Assembly (NCBI RefSeq): GCF_012317585.1
Contig: NZ_CP042909.1
Coordinates: 1,240,001-1,304,000 of the forward strand
Length of the DNA stretch: 64,000 nt
Source: Thermosulfurimonas marina
Lineage (GTDB): Bacteria; Desulfobacterota; Thermodesulfobacteria; Thermodesulfobacteriales; Thermodesulfobacteriaceae
Direction of reading: 5' to 3'
In this document: positions 16,501-24,720 of the stretch, piece by piece
Layout of the letters: every line of letters starts with the position of its first letter
Position numbering within the stretch: position 1 is the stretch's first letter
Position numbers and translations under genes: made by a program
Notes under the pieces: generated by a model
What the model was told of the DNA's origin: nothing
The model's input: the letters and a program-made list of their open reading frames with translations, nothing else
The model's database searches: none

Positions 16501-17273
16501 TCGTCTGTGTCAAACCGGTCCCCAAGCCCGGAACGGTCCGGGTGGACCCGGAGACCCACACCCTGCGTCGGGAATCCGCGGAGCTCATCCTCAATCCCCC
16601 GGACCTTTACGCCCTGGAGATGGCGGTGGAACTCCGGGAACGCTATGGAGGAAAGGTCTCGGCCCTGATGATGGGTCCTCCCAATGCCGCGCCCCTTTTG
16701 AGGGAGGCCTTCACCCTGGGGGCCGACGAGATGGTCCTCCTTTCGGATCGAGCCTTTGCCGGCTCGGACACCCTGGCCACCAGTTACGCCCTCTCCCAGG
16801 GCCTGCGCAAACTGGAGCCCTTTGATCTGGTCCTCATGGGCAAGGCCTCGGTGGACGGGGAGACGGCCCAGGTGGGGCCGGAGACTGCGGCCTGGCTGGG
16901 ACTTCCGAGCCTCACCCAAGTGACCCGGATCTTCCGCGAGGGGGATCTTTTCGTGGCCGAAAGGCTCCTTGACGGATATCTGGAAGAAGTGGAGTTTTCG
17001 GGGCCGGCGGTCCTCACCGTGGAGCCCGAGACGGTGTCTCTGCGACCCCCTTCTTTGAAACGCCTGCTTGCGGTAAGAGAACGTGAACCCCGGGTGTTTT
17101 CCGCCGAGGCCCTGGGCTGTGACCCTGAGAAGTTAGGCCTTTCCGGCTCCCCCACCCAGGTCCTTTCGGTCTTTAGCCCAGAGACCGAAAAGGAGCGCCT
17201 CGTACTTTCCGGGGAGCCGGAAGAGGTGGTGGACCAACTGGTATCTCTTCTCCGCGAGCGGGGTCTTATTTAA
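16491..17273 (+). CDS. etfB: Electron transfer flavoprotein beta subunit
   Basis: A 260-residue ETF beta chain: LIVCVKPVPKPGTV at the N terminus, LNPPDLYALEMAVELRERYGG, MGPPNAAPLLREAFTLGADE, and the nucleotide-binding VLMGKASVDGETAQVGPETA. It pairs with EtfA to accept electrons from the acyl-CoA dehydrogenase encoded upstream. CAAGGAGG precedes ATG 16491. Whether it belongs to the simple or the bifurcating type cannot be settled, but no bifurcation-specific dehydrogenase lies alongside. Confidence 0.93.
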   Translation: MHLIVCVKPVPKPGTVRVDPETHTLRRESAELILNPPDLYALEMAVELRERYGGKVSALMMGPPNAAPLLREAFTLGADEMVLLSDRAFAGSDTLATSYALSQGLRKLEPFDLVLMGKASVDGETAQVGPETAAWLGLPSLTQVTRIFREGDLFVAERLLDGYLEEVEFSGPAVLTVEPETVSLRPPSLKRLLAVREREPRVFSAEALGCDPEKLGLSGSPTQVLSVFSPETEKERLVLSGEPEEVVDQLVSLLRERGLI

Positions 17274-17299
17274 GGCCTAAAAGGCAGGGAGGGAATCCC

Positions 17300-18304
17300 A
17301 TGAGCGGTTTCTGGATCTACGGGCAGCGAGAGAAGCAGGGTTTTCATCCGGTGGTCTATGAACTCCTTTCCGTGGCCCGGAAGTTTGCCCCTCGTCTTTC
17401 ACTGGAAGTGACCGTGGTGGTCCTGGGGGACGAGGGGGTGCGGGAGGTGGCCGAGGAGTTGATCGCCTACGGGGCCCAGCGGGTACTCCTTTTGGTGCAT
17501 CCGGAGCTTGCGGACTTTCGGGACGAGGTCTACGCGGAGGTCCTGGCCGGAGAGGTGCGGGAGAGGGCCCCGGAGGTCTTTCTTTTTGGGGCCACGGCCG
17601 AGGGGCAGGCCCTGGCCCCGCGGCTTGCCGGTCTTTTACATCTGGGACTTACGGCCCACTGTACGGCCTTTGAAGTGGACGAAGAAGGGCGTTTTGTGCA
17701 GGTGAGGCCCTCTTTCGGGGAGACGGTCATGGCCCGCATTGTCTCCCGCACCCGGCCCCAGATGGCCACGGTGCGTCCCGGGGTTTTCCGCAAGGCCGAA
17801 AGGATAGAAACCCCCGAGGGGGTGGTGGAGGAGGTCAAGCTCTCCGGGGTGCCCCGGGCCCGAGTGCGCCGGAGGAAGATCAAAGGTCTTCCGCGCCGGG
17901 AAAGTCCTCTTTCCGGGGCCCGGGTGGTGGTGGCCGGGGGCCGGGGCCTCCTTACCAAAGAAAACTTCGAAAAACTCTTTGATCTGGCGGAACTCCTGGA
18001 AGGGGCGGTGGGGGCTACCCGGCCCGTCTGTCACCTGGGATGGGTCTCCGAGGAACACATGATCGGGGTCTCCGGCGAGACCGTGGCCCCTAAGCTTTAC
18101 TTGGGTTTCGGGATCTCCGGGGCCCTGCAGCACACCGTGGGCATGGAGGGCTCGGAGGTGGTGGTGGCGGTGAACCTCGACCCGGAGGCCCCCCTCATGA
18201 AGCGGGCGGACATCGCGGTGGTGGGAGACGCCACCCGCATCCTTCCGCTTCTCATCCAGAGAGTGCGCGAGGTAAAAGGAGGGTTCCATGGAGCTCAAGG
18301 GTAA
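17300..18304 (+). CDS. etfA: Electron transfer flavoprotein alpha subunit
   Basis: A 334-residue ETF alpha chain. The N-terminal domain carries FLFGATAEGQALAPRLAGLLHLGLTAH; the C-terminal FAD domain carries VVVAGGRGL, VGATRPVCHLGW, IGVSGETVAPKLYLGFGISGALQHTVGM and AVNLDPEAPLMKRADIAVVGDA. The FAD-binding domain is complete. It follows etfB by 26 bases and overlaps fabG by 17, so acyl-CoA oxidation and fatty-acid synthesis genes share one transcript. Confidence 0.93.
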   Translation: MSGFWIYGQREKQGFHPVVYELLSVARKFAPRLSLEVTVVVLGDEGVREVAEELIAYGAQRVLLLVHPELADFRDEVYAEVLAGEVRERAPEVFLFGATAEGQALAPRLAGLLHLGLTAHCTAFEVDEEGRFVQVRPSFGETVMARIVSRTRPQMATVRPGVFRKAERIETPEGVVEEVKLSGVPRARVRRRKIKGLPRRESPLSGARVVVAGGRGLLTKENFEKLFDLAELLEGAVGATRPVCHLGWVSEEHMIGVSGETVAPKLYLGFGISGALQHTVGMEGSEVVVAVNLDPEAPLMKRADIAVVGDATRILPLLIQRVREVKGGFHGAQG

Positions 18305-19028
18305 AGTGGCCCTGGTGACCGGGGCCTCGCGGGGGATCGGCCGGGCCGTGGCCCTGGAGCTGGCCCGCTCCGGGGCCCAGGTGGCTGTAAATTATGCGGC
18401 CTCCGAAGGGCCGGCCCAGGAGGTAGTCCGGGAGATCGAGGCCCTGGGAGGGCAAGCCCTGGCGGTGAAATTCGATGTGGCCGACCCCGAGGCCGTATCC
18501 CAGGGGGTAAAGGAGGTGGAGGAGGCCTTGGGAAAAATCGACATCCTGGTCAATAACGCCGGGATCACCCGGGACGGTCTTTGTATGCGGCTCAAGGAGG
18601 AGGACTGGGAGCGGGTCCTTTCGGTAAATCTCAAGGGGGCCTTCCTGGTCACCAAGGCCGTACTCCCGGGAATGATGAAGCGCCGCTGGGGTAGGATCAT
18701 CAATGTTTCCTCGGTGGTGGCCTTTTCCGGAAATCCGGGCCAGACCAACTATGCGGCCTCCAAGGCCGGGCTGGTAGGGTTTAGCCGCTCCCTGGCCCTG
18801 GAGGTAGCTACCCGAGGGATTACAGTGAACGTGGTGGCCCCGGGGTTTATCGAGACGGACATGACCGCGGCCCTTCCGGAGAAGGTCCGCGAGGCCCTCC
18901 TTTCCCGGGTCCCCCTGGGAAGACCCGGCACCCCGGAGGAGGTGGCCTATGCCGTAGTCTTTCTGGCCTCGGAAAAGGCGGCCTACATTACGGGCACGGT
19001 TATTCACGTGAATGGAGGGCTCTGGTAG
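18288..19028 (+). CDS. fabG: 3-oxoacyl-[acyl-carrier-protein] reductase
   Basis: A 246-residue classical SDR that reduces 3-oxoacyl-ACP with NADPH. TGASRGIGRAVALEL binds the cofactor, NNAGITRDGLCMRLKEEDW is FabG-specific, and the catalytic triad is in NVSSVVAF and NYAASKAG (Ser, Tyr, Lys), with VAPGFIETDMTAALP. The ribosome site AGGAGGG is inside etfA. It leads the fabG-acpP-fabF-rpiB-glyA-dCMP deaminase block, an order common in Desulfobacterota. Confidence 0.96.
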   Translation: MELKGKVALVTGASRGIGRAVALELARSGAQVAVNYAASEGPAQEVVREIEALGGQALAVKFDVADPEAVSQGVKEVEEALGKIDILVNNAGITRDGLCMRLKEEDWERVLSVNLKGAFLVTKAVLPGMMKRRWGRIINVSSVVAFSGNPGQTNYAASKAGLVGFSRSLALEVATRGITVNVVAPGFIETDMTAALPEKVREALLSRVPLGRPGTPEEVAYAVVFLASEKAAYITGTVIHVNGGLW

Positions 19029-19108
19029 ACAAAGGCCTTTCCGCCTTGAAAATTTCGGAAGAGTAAGCTAAAAGCAAGCCAAATTTTGGACGGAAAAGGA
19101 GGTGTCGC

Positions 19109-19345
19109 ATGTCGGTGGAGGAAAAGGTGCTGGAGATCATCGCCGAAAAGCTCAACGTCTCCAAAGACCAGCTCAAGCCCGAGGCCTCTTTCGTGGATGA
19201 TCTGGGAGCGGACTCCCTGGACCTGGTGGAGCTGGTCATGGCCATGGAGGAAGAGTTCGGGATGGAGATCTCCGACGAGGAGGCCGAGAAACTGCGCACG
19301 GTGGGAGACGTGTTAAACTACGTGAAAGAGCACGCCCAGGGATAA
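19109..19345 (+). CDS. acpP: Acyl carrier protein
   Basis: A 78-residue acidic four-helix protein with the phosphopantetheine attachment Ser36 in [22 protein letters not shown], the diagnostic ACP motif. AAAAGGAGG lies just upstream of ATG. It carries acyl chains for FabG and FabF encoded on either side, and is activated by AcpS (4.1-4.5 kb). The 80-base gap after fabG is slightly AT-richer and may contain a secondary start site, but no clear promoter hexamers are visible. Confidence 0.97.
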   Translation: MSVEEKVLEIIAEKLNVSKDQLKPEASFVDDLGADSLDLVELVMAMEEEFGMEISDEEAEKLRTVGDVLNYVKEHAQG

Positions 19346-19367
19346 CTCAGACGACTGGAGAAGACCT

Positions 19368-20612
19368 ATGAGAAGACGGGTAGTGGTCACCGGGCTGGGG
19401 GCCATCTCTCCGCTGGGGATCGGGGTGGAGGAGACCTGGAAGCGAGCGGTGGCCGGGGAGTCCGGGATCGGCCCCATTACCAAGTTCGACGCCCGGGACC
19501 TTCCGGTGCGCATTGCCGGGGAGGTCAAAGGTTTTCGGGCCGAGGATTTCATGCCCAAGAAGCTGGTCTCCCGGGTGGATGTCTTCATCCAGTATGCCAT
19601 CGCTGCTTCGCGCATGGCCCTGGAGGACGCGGGGTTGCCTTTGGAGAATCTCGGCCCCCGGGCGGGGGTGATTGTCGGGGTGGGTATGGGGGGGATGGGG
19701 ATTGTAGAGCAGTACACCCTGGTGTTGCGCGAGCGGGGCTGGCGCCGGGTGACCCCCTTTTTTATCCCCATGGTCATCCCGAACATGGCCGCGGGCCAGG
19801 TGGCCATCCTCTTCGGGGCCACCGGTCCCAATACCGCGGTTTGTACGGCCTGCGCCGCCGGAAATCACGCCATCGGAGAGGCCTTCCGTCTCATCCGGGA
19901 GGGCCTGGCAGATCTTATGATCTGCGGAGGCACGGAGAGTCTTATCACCCCTCTTTCGGTGAGTGGTTTTGCGGTGATGAAGGCCCTTTCCACCCGCAAT
20001 GAAGCCCCCGAGCGGGCCAGTCGCCCCTTCGATGCCCGGAGGGACGGCTTCGTCATGGCCGAGGGTTGCGGCATCCTGGTGCTGGAGGAGCTGGAACATG
20101 CTCGGGCCCGGGGGGCGCGCATCTATGCCGAACTTGCGGGCTACGGTCTTACCGCTGACGCCTACCACATGACCGCTCCGCATCCCGAAGGAGAGGGCGC
20201 GGCCCGCTGCATGGAAATGGCGCTCGCCGACGCCGGCCTGCGGCCCGAAGACGTAGACTATATCAACGCCCACGGCACCAGTACCCCCCTCAACGATGCG
20301 GCCGAGACCCGGGCCATTAAGCGGGTCTTCGGGGAACACGCCTATCGGCTGGCGGTCTCCTCCACCAAGTCTATGACTGGGCACCTCCTTGGGGGGGCCG
20401 GGGGGCTGGAGGCGGTCCTCACGGTAAAGGCCGTGGCCGAAGACCTGGTACCTCCTACCATCAATTACGAGGAGCCGGATCCGGACTGTGACCTGGACTA
20501 TGTCCCTAACCAGGCCCGGAAGATGCCCGTGCGGGCGGCGATGTCCAACGCCTTCGGCTTCGGAGGGACCAACGCCGTCCTGGTCTTTAAGAAATACGGG
20601 GAGGGCTCATGA
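19368..20612 (+). CDS. fabF: 3-oxoacyl-[acyl-carrier-protein] synthase II
   Basis: A 414-residue condensing enzyme elongating acyl-ACP with malonyl-ACP. RRVVVTGLGAISPLG opens the protein. The nucleophile Cys is in NTAVCTACAAGNHAIGEA, and the two catalytic His residues are in INAHGTSTPLNDAAE and KSMTGHLLGGAGG. SNAFGFGGTNAVLVF ends the fold. Typical length. The stop overlaps rpiB (ATGA). Confidence 0.96.
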   Translation: MRRRVVVTGLGAISPLGIGVEETWKRAVAGESGIGPITKFDARDLPVRIAGEVKGFRAEDFMPKKLVSRVDVFIQYAIAASRMALEDAGLPLENLGPRAGVIVGVGMGGMGIVEQYTLVLRERGWRRVTPFFIPMVIPNMAAGQVAILFGATGPNTAVCTACAAGNHAIGEAFRLIREGLADLMICGGTESLITPLSVSGFAVMKALSTRNEAPERASRPFDARRDGFVMAEGCGILVLEELEHARARGARIYAELAGYGLTADAYHMTAPHPEGEGAARCMEMALADAGLRPEDVDYINAHGTSTPLNDAAETRAIKRVFGEHAYRLAVSSTKSMTGHLLGGAGGLEAVLTVKAVAEDLVPPTINYEEPDPDCDLDYVPNQARKMPVRAAMSNAFGFGGTNAVLVFKKYGEGS

Positions 20613-21070
20613 GGATCGTCCTGGCCTCGGATCACGCGGGCTTTGAACTCAAAGAAAGGATCAAAGAATATCTGCAGGAGATGGGGCACGAGGTCCTGGA
20701 TGTGGGCTGCCACAGTTGCGAGTCCGTGGATTACCCGGTCTTTGGGGCCAAGGGGCTGGAAAAGCTCCTTTCCGGGCAGGCCGAAAGGGGGATCTTTATC
20801 TGCGGGACCGGCCTGGGGATGACCATCATGGCCAACCGGTTTCCCGGCATTCGGGCGGCCCTCTGTCACGACTGTTACACGGCGCGCATGTGTCGGCTCC
20901 ACAACGACGCCAATGTGCTCACCATGGGCGGTCGGGTCATCGGGCCGGCCTTGGCGCTGGAGATCGTGCGGATCTTTTTAGAGACCCCCTTTGAGGACGG
21001 GCGTCACAGCCGGCGCCTGCAGTTGATCGAAGAATATGCGCGGAGTCTGCAAAATGTTCGCCAAGATTAA
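20609..21070 (+). CDS. rpiB: Ribose-5-phosphate isomerase B
   Basis: A 153-residue RpiB/LacAB-family isomerase interconverting ribose 5-phosphate and ribulose 5-phosphate. [17 protein letters not shown] contains the phosphate-binding [32 protein letters not shown] carries the catalytic Cys and GTG loop; [15 protein letters not shown] follows. ATGA overlap with fabF. The next gene, glyA, starts inside its 3' end. Confidence 0.95.
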   Translation: MRIVLASDHAGFELKERIKEYLQEMGHEVLDVGCHSCESVDYPVFGAKGLEKLLSGQAERGIFICGTGLGMTIMANRFPGIRAALCHDCYTARMCRLHNDANVLTMGGRVIGPALALEIVRIFLETPFEDGRHSRRLQLIEEYARSLQNVRQD

Positions 21071-22304
21071 AGAGACCGATCCCGAGGTCTGGGAGATCAT
21101 CCGGGCAGAGACGGAAAGGCTTTCGGGGCAGCTGGAGATGATCGCCTCCGAGAATCTGCCCTCCCGGGCGGTGATGGAGGCCGAGGGCTCCCCTCTCATG
21201 GCCAAATATGCCGAGGGGTATCCGGGGGCCCGCTACTATGGCGGCTGCGAGTTTGTGGATCGGGCCGAGGACCTGGCCCGGGAGCGGCTCCGGATGCTTT
21301 TTGGAGCGGAATACGCCAACGTCCAGCCCCATTCCGGGACCCAGGCCAACATGGCCGTCTATTTCGCGGTGCTCAAACCCGGGGACACCATCCTTTCCAT
21401 GAATCTGGCCCACGGAGGGCATCTCTCCCACGGCTCCCCGGTGAATTTCTCGGGCCAGCTCTATCGCATCGTGCATTATGGAGTCTCCCGGGAGACGGAG
21501 ACCATCGATTACGAAGAGGTGCGGCGTCTGGCCCTGGAGCACCGGCCCAAGATGATCGTGGCCGGGGCCAGCGCCTATCCCCGGGTGATCGATTTTGAGG
21601 CCTTCGCCCGCATCGCCGAGGAAGTGGGGGCCTATCTCCTGGTGGATATGGCCCACATTGCGGGGCTGGTGGCTGCCGGAGTCCATCCTTCTCCCGTCCC
21701 CTATGCGGACTTTGTAACCTCCACCACCCACAAGACCCTGCGGGGCCCGCGAGGGGGCTTCATCCTGGCCCGGGAGAGCTATGCCCGACTTTTGGACAAG
21801 ACGGTCTTTCCCGGGATCCAAGGCGGACCCCACATGAACATCATTGCCGCCAAGGCGGTATGCTTTAAGGAGGCCTTATCTGCGGGATTTAAGAGCTATC
21901 AGCAGCAGGTGGTGGCCAACGCCCGGCGTCTGGCGGAGGTGCTGGCCGCCGAGGGTTTTCGTCTGGTCTCCGGGGGCACGGACAATCACCTCATTCTGGT
22001 GGATCTTACCCCCCAGGGGCTTACCGGGGCCGAGGCCGAAGAACTCCTCTCTCAGGCCGGAATCACGGTCAACAAAAACGCCATTCCCTTTGATCCCCGT
22101 CCGGCCCGGGTTACCAGCGGGATCCGCATTGGCACTCCGGCGGTGACTACTCGGGGGCTTAAAGAGGAACACATGGAGATGATCGGGGAATGGATGGCGG
22201 CCATCCTCAAGAATCCTCAAAAGGAGGCCCTTCGGCGGGAGATTCGGGAGAAGGTCTCCCGACTTTGTGCGGAATTCCCGGTCTATCCGGACCTTTTTTC
22301 ATGA
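21054..22304 (+). CDS. glyA: Serine hydroxymethyltransferase
   Basis: A 416-residue PLP enzyme converting serine and tetrahydrofolate to glycine and methylene-THF. [49 protein letters not shown] and the PLP-lysine motif [15 protein letters not shown] are all present, and [11 protein letters not shown] near the end. ATG 21054 is used; an upstream ATG at 21036 would add six residues. It supplies methylene-THF, the cofactor of the ThyX encoded at 35.8 kb. ATGA overlap with the dCMP deaminase gene. Confidence 0.96.
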   Translation: MFAKIKETDPEVWEIIRAETERLSGQLEMIASENLPSRAVMEAEGSPLMAKYAEGYPGARYYGGCEFVDRAEDLARERLRMLFGAEYANVQPHSGTQANMAVYFAVLKPGDTILSMNLAHGGHLSHGSPVNFSGQLYRIVHYGVSRETETIDYEEVRRLALEHRPKMIVAGASAYPRVIDFEAFARIAEEVGAYLLVDMAHIAGLVAAGVHPSPVPYADFVTSTTHKTLRGPRGGFILARESYARLLDKTVFPGIQGGPHMNIIAAKAVCFKEALSAGFKSYQQQVVANARRLAEVLAAEGFRLVSGGTDNHLILVDLTPQGLTGAEAEELLSQAGITVNKNAIPFDPRPARVTSGIRIGTPAVTTRGLKEEHMEMIGEWMAAILKNPQKEALRREIREKVSRLCAEFPVYPDLFS

Positions 22305-23236
22305 GGCGTCCTCCCTGGTCGGAATACTTCATGCTGCTGGCTAAGATGGTGGCCCTGCGTTCGGGTTGTAATTCCCGGCCTTCGGGGGCGGTAATTGTTA
22401 AAGACCGACGGATCCTGGCTACCGGCTATAACGGACCCATGCCCGGGGCCTGGCACTGTACCGATCGGGGGCCGGGCTACTGTTTCCGGAGGGACAAGGG
22501 GATCCCGGACATTGACAAATACAACTTCTGCCGGGCCACGCATGCCGAGGCCAACGCCATTGCCCAGGCGGCCCGTTTTGGCATCTCCGTGGAGGGGGCG
22601 GAGCTTTACTGTACGCTGGCCCCCTGCTATGTGTGTCTCAAACTCATCGCTTCGGCAGGCATCCGCAGGGTCTATTACGAATACGACTACGAGAGCCGGG
22701 ATTTTGAGCGCGATCGTTTCTGGCGCGAGGCCATCGCCGAAGCCGGGCTGGAGGAGTTTCGCCAGATCACGGTCTCGGAAGACACCCTCAAAGCCCTTTC
22801 GGAGATCCTGCCTTATCCCACCTCTAAACGTCGTCTTGCCCCCACGGAGTTTCTGGTGCGGTTTGAAAACGGGGGCCGCTTCCGGGTGGCCCATCCCGAG
22901 GCCCTCCTCAACCAGTTGCGCTATCAAGCCCGGGTGTCTCCCCGGTTGGAGTCCGTGACCTTTGAAGTGGAGGGGCCGGGAGAGTTTGAGGAGGATTTTT
23001 CTGGGGAGATCCTTTTTCCGCATCCGGGAGAGAGCCTTCCGGTGACCGTGGCCGGCCGCTCCGGGACCCTGGCCCTCTCTCCGGAAGGACGCCTGGAACT
23101 CCTTTTTGAACACCTGGATCTTTCCGGACTGCGGAAGGTTCTGGCCCTGGCGGTTTCCCTGGCCCGGGAGATGGAGGCCCTGGCCTGTCCCTTTCTTTCC
23201 CTCCACCTGGGGGCCCTTGACCTCTCCGGCGACTAG
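22301..23236 (+). CDS. dCMP deaminase-like protein with C-terminal extension
   Basis: A 311-residue protein. Residues 1 to about 165 form a zinc dCMP/cytidine deaminase domain: [21 protein letters not shown], the ATHAEANAI active site with catalytic Glu, and CTLAPCYVC as zinc ligands, plus an extra Cys/His segment ([10 protein letters not shown]) usual for dCMP deaminases. Residues 166-311 are an additional beta-rich domain ([27 protein letters not shown]) that I do not recognise; ordinary dCMP deaminases stop near 150-170 residues. It would feed dUMP to ThyX. ATG overlaps the glyA stop. It is the last gene before tRNA-Gln. Confidence 0.85.
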   Translation: MRRPPWSEYFMLLAKMVALRSGCNSRPSGAVIVKDRRILATGYNGPMPGAWHCTDRGPGYCFRRDKGIPDIDKYNFCRATHAEANAIAQAARFGISVEGAELYCTLAPCYVCLKLIASAGIRRVYYEYDYESRDFERDRFWREAIAEAGLEEFRQITVSEDTLKALSEILPYPTSKRRLAPTEFLVRFENGGRFRVAHPEALLNQLRYQARVSPRLESVTFEVEGPGEFEEDFSGEILFPHPGESLPVTVAGRSGTLALSPEGRLELLFEHLDLSGLRKVLALAVSLAREMEALACPFLSLHLGALDLSGD

Positions 23237-23256
23237 GATATATTTGGGACGAAGGC

Positions 23257-23331
23257 TGGGGGGTCGTCTAATCGGCAGGACAGTGGGCTCTGGACCCACC
23301 GGTCTAGGTTCGAATCCTAGCCCCCCAGCCA
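23257..23331 (+). tRNA. tRNA-Gln (anticodon CTG)
   Basis: A complete cloverleaf. Acceptor TGGGGGG pairs with CCCCCCA; the anticodon stem-loop is GTGGG-CTCTGGA-CCCAC with CTG at 23290-23292; the T-loop is GGTTCGAATCC. Discriminator G is followed by an encoded CCA. It lies 20 bases after the deaminase stop and 4 bases from the end of the convergent DsrE-like gene. A second tRNA-Gln (TTG) is at 37.3 kb. Confidence 0.95.
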
Positions 23332-23335
23332 ATTT

Positions 23336-23749
23336 TTAGTAGACCAGGACCCGCTTGCTCTCCCAGATCATCTGGTAGAAGGCTTTGCGGCCGGCAGGTG
23401 TGACCTTGGGAGAATGCACTCCGTGCATTCCTAGGGCCTTCTTTCAGCCGTAAAGTCTGCCCCCGGCCCGGAGGAAGTTCTCAATTTTTTGGGCCAGGTC
23501 CACGGGTTCGTTCCCGGCCTTGAGGATCTCCACCCCCTTTCCGGTGAGATAGACCTTTACTTGGTCTCCTTGAGAGAGGGCGAAGTTGGCCAGGCGGAAG
23601 GCCTGCCAGGCCGTTTCTTGATCATTGGTGGTAATGACTATTAAAAGCCCTCTTTGAGCGGCCGAAGAGGATAAAGCTCCTCCCACAAGCCCTATCACCA
23701 AAAATACAAAGATAAGGGTCCCGAGTCTGGCCTTTCTCATCTTTTTCAC
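23336..23749 (-). CDS. DsrE-like sulfur-relay protein, candidate selenoprotein with in-frame UGA
   Basis: The frame from ATG 23749 encodes an N-terminal hydrophobic signal/anchor (TLIFVFLVIGLVGGAL) and a DsrE/DsrF-like domain: GLLIVITTNDQETAWQAFRLA, KVYLTGKGVEIL, FLRAGGRLYG. It then meets TGA at 23446-23444 and continues without interruption as KKALGMHGVHSPKV... AFYQMIWESKRVLVY to TAA 23336, giving 137 residues. The tail has the normal DsrE ending (compare LYELVQESDRVVSF in the neighbouring paralogue). The UGA falls exactly at the first Cys of that paralogue's ACGTC. A SECIS-like hairpin follows. An AGGAGGTG site precedes ATG. If UGA were a stop, the protein would lose its redox residue and last helix. 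Confidence 0.78.
23402..23438 (-). promoter_or_regulatory. Candidate bacterial SECIS element for the DsrE-like gene
   Basis: Thirteen bases after the UGA, a perfect 8-bp stem GAATGCAC/GTGCATTC closes a GGA loop (G first). The loop begins 21 bases after UGA, inside the range known for SelB-dependent elements. A lower stem GGCC/GGTC can close the structure across an internal loop. It lies within the coding frame, as bacterial SECIS elements do. Confidence 0.65.
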
Positions 23750-23763
23750 CTCCTCTGGGGAAT

Positions 23764-24065
23764 TTAAAAACTCACGACCCGATCACTTTCTTGGACCAAT
23801 TCATAGAGGTCCTTGAGGGTGGAAAGGGCTTTTCCCGTAATTTGAGACAGGTCCCGCAGGCCAGGATCTCTCCCCCGGCAGAAAGGAAGTCCTCTAGTTG
23901 TTTGCGCACGTTGAAGGGGCCTTCGGCGATTTCCGGGGCCTCCACTCCTTCCCCCATGAGGAAGACCTTTACCTCATCTCCGGCTTTGAGGGCGAAATTG
24001 GCCAGTCTGACCGCATTCCAGGCCTTTTCAGCCTCTTTAGTGGTGATGATGATTCCGAGTTTCAT
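23764..24065 (-). pseudogene. DsrE-like protein, one base short of an intact frame
   Basis: ATG 24065 (GGAGGTCTCCC upstream) starts a soluble DsrE-family protein: GIIITTKEAEKAWNAVRLANF, KVFLMGEGVEAPEIAEG, LEDFLSAGGEILACGTCLK. After the AAA run (plus 23841-23843) the frame reads an unrelated tail, while the neighbouring frame gives ITGKALSTLKDLYELVQ then ESDRVVSF and TAA 23764. One extra A restores ACGTCLKITGKALSTLKDLY and a 100-residue protein. CxxC (CGTC) is the likely persulfide/redox site. It is a close paralogue of the candidate selenoprotein downstream and overlaps the DUF5714-like gene by 29 bases. Confidence 0.8.
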
Positions 24066-24638
24066 GGGAGACCTCCTTTAGAGGATTTGTACCGGGCCAG
24101 TAGGGGCATTTGCTCTTGCGGCAGCCGTGGGGATGTCTTTCAAACCAGAGACAGGTCACCGGTCCGACCCTTAAGGGGTATTGAGGGAAACTCCGGCGCA
24201 AGAAGTCCACCGCCAGGTCCAGGGCCTTCCAGAGATAGGCCTTGCAGCAACCGGGGCCGGTGATCTCCGCCAAGGCCCTAGAGAGGTTTCCGGCAATTGC
24301 ATGACCTCTCGCTGGGGAGAATCCGTGCCGCACCTGGAGCCCAGGAGATGGGCCAGGACCGCCCCCAAGGCGGGGACTATCCCGCAGACCCCGGTGAGGC
24401 CGCAGAATCCGCTTCGGGCTTGAACCTGGGTGCGGGCGAAGACCTCCAGATCCCTTTCGGAAAGGGTATAACCTGCGGCGGAAAGGGCTCCCAGAAGGGC
24501 CGCGGCCGCGAGATAGGCGTGCTCACAACCGAAGACCTCCTGTCCCTGATCAAGATAACGGAGGGGAAGACCGCAAAAGGCGCAATGTACAACCCCCAGG
24601 GCTGGGGGTTTTGCGGTTTGGCGTCATTGGCGAATCAT
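24037..24638 (-). pseudogene. DUF5714-like Cys-rich protein with an early in-frame UGA and a one-base frame break
   Basis: From ATG 24638 (GGGAGGG upstream) the frame reads M-I-R-Q then TGA 24626-24624, and stays open: VVHCAFCGLPLRYLDQGQEV, FGCEHAYLAAAALLGAL, SGFCGLTGVCGIVPALGAVLAHLLG. Near 24298-24305 the homology passes to another frame: AIAGNLSRALAEITGPGCCK, FLRRSFPQYPLRV, RKSKCPYWPG. One missing base explains the shift and would give about 200 residues. CxxC, CxxxxxC, CC and a terminal CxxxxCPY are as in DUF5714 proteins of methanogens and sulfate reducers, whose role is unknown. Without UGA readthrough, no normal start codon precedes the CxxC. Confidence 0.65.
24591..24610 (-). promoter_or_regulatory. 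Hairpin 13 bases after the early UGA of the DUF5714-like gene
   Basis: AACCCCCAG and CTGGGGGTT form a 9-bp perfect inverted repeat with two bases between (more realistically an 8-bp stem with loop GCCC, G first). Position relative to the UGA matches the DsrE-like SECIS candidate. It could instead be a 5' regulatory hairpin; it lacks a U tract, so it is not a terminator. Confidence 0.45.
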
Positions 24639-24663
24639 CGAACCCTCCCATCCATTTATTAAC

Positions 24664-24691
24664 ATAATAACATCTATTTATATAAAGTCAA
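24664..24691 (-). promoter_or_regulatory. Sigma-70-type promoter of the DUF5714/DsrE operon
   Basis: On the minus strand TTGACT (24691-24686), a 16-base spacer, then TATTAT (24669-24664). The start would lie near 24657, giving a leader of about 20 bases with GGGAGGG before ATG 24638. The region is markedly AT-rich against a GC-rich background. Confidence 0.7.
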
Positions 24692-24720
24692 GTCTCCCTC
24701 TTTTCGAGCGAAAGGAGGGT

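Noticed and set aside
24591-24610. Hairpin as an intrinsic terminator
   Set aside because: No T tract on either strand, and conserved coding sequence continues across it.
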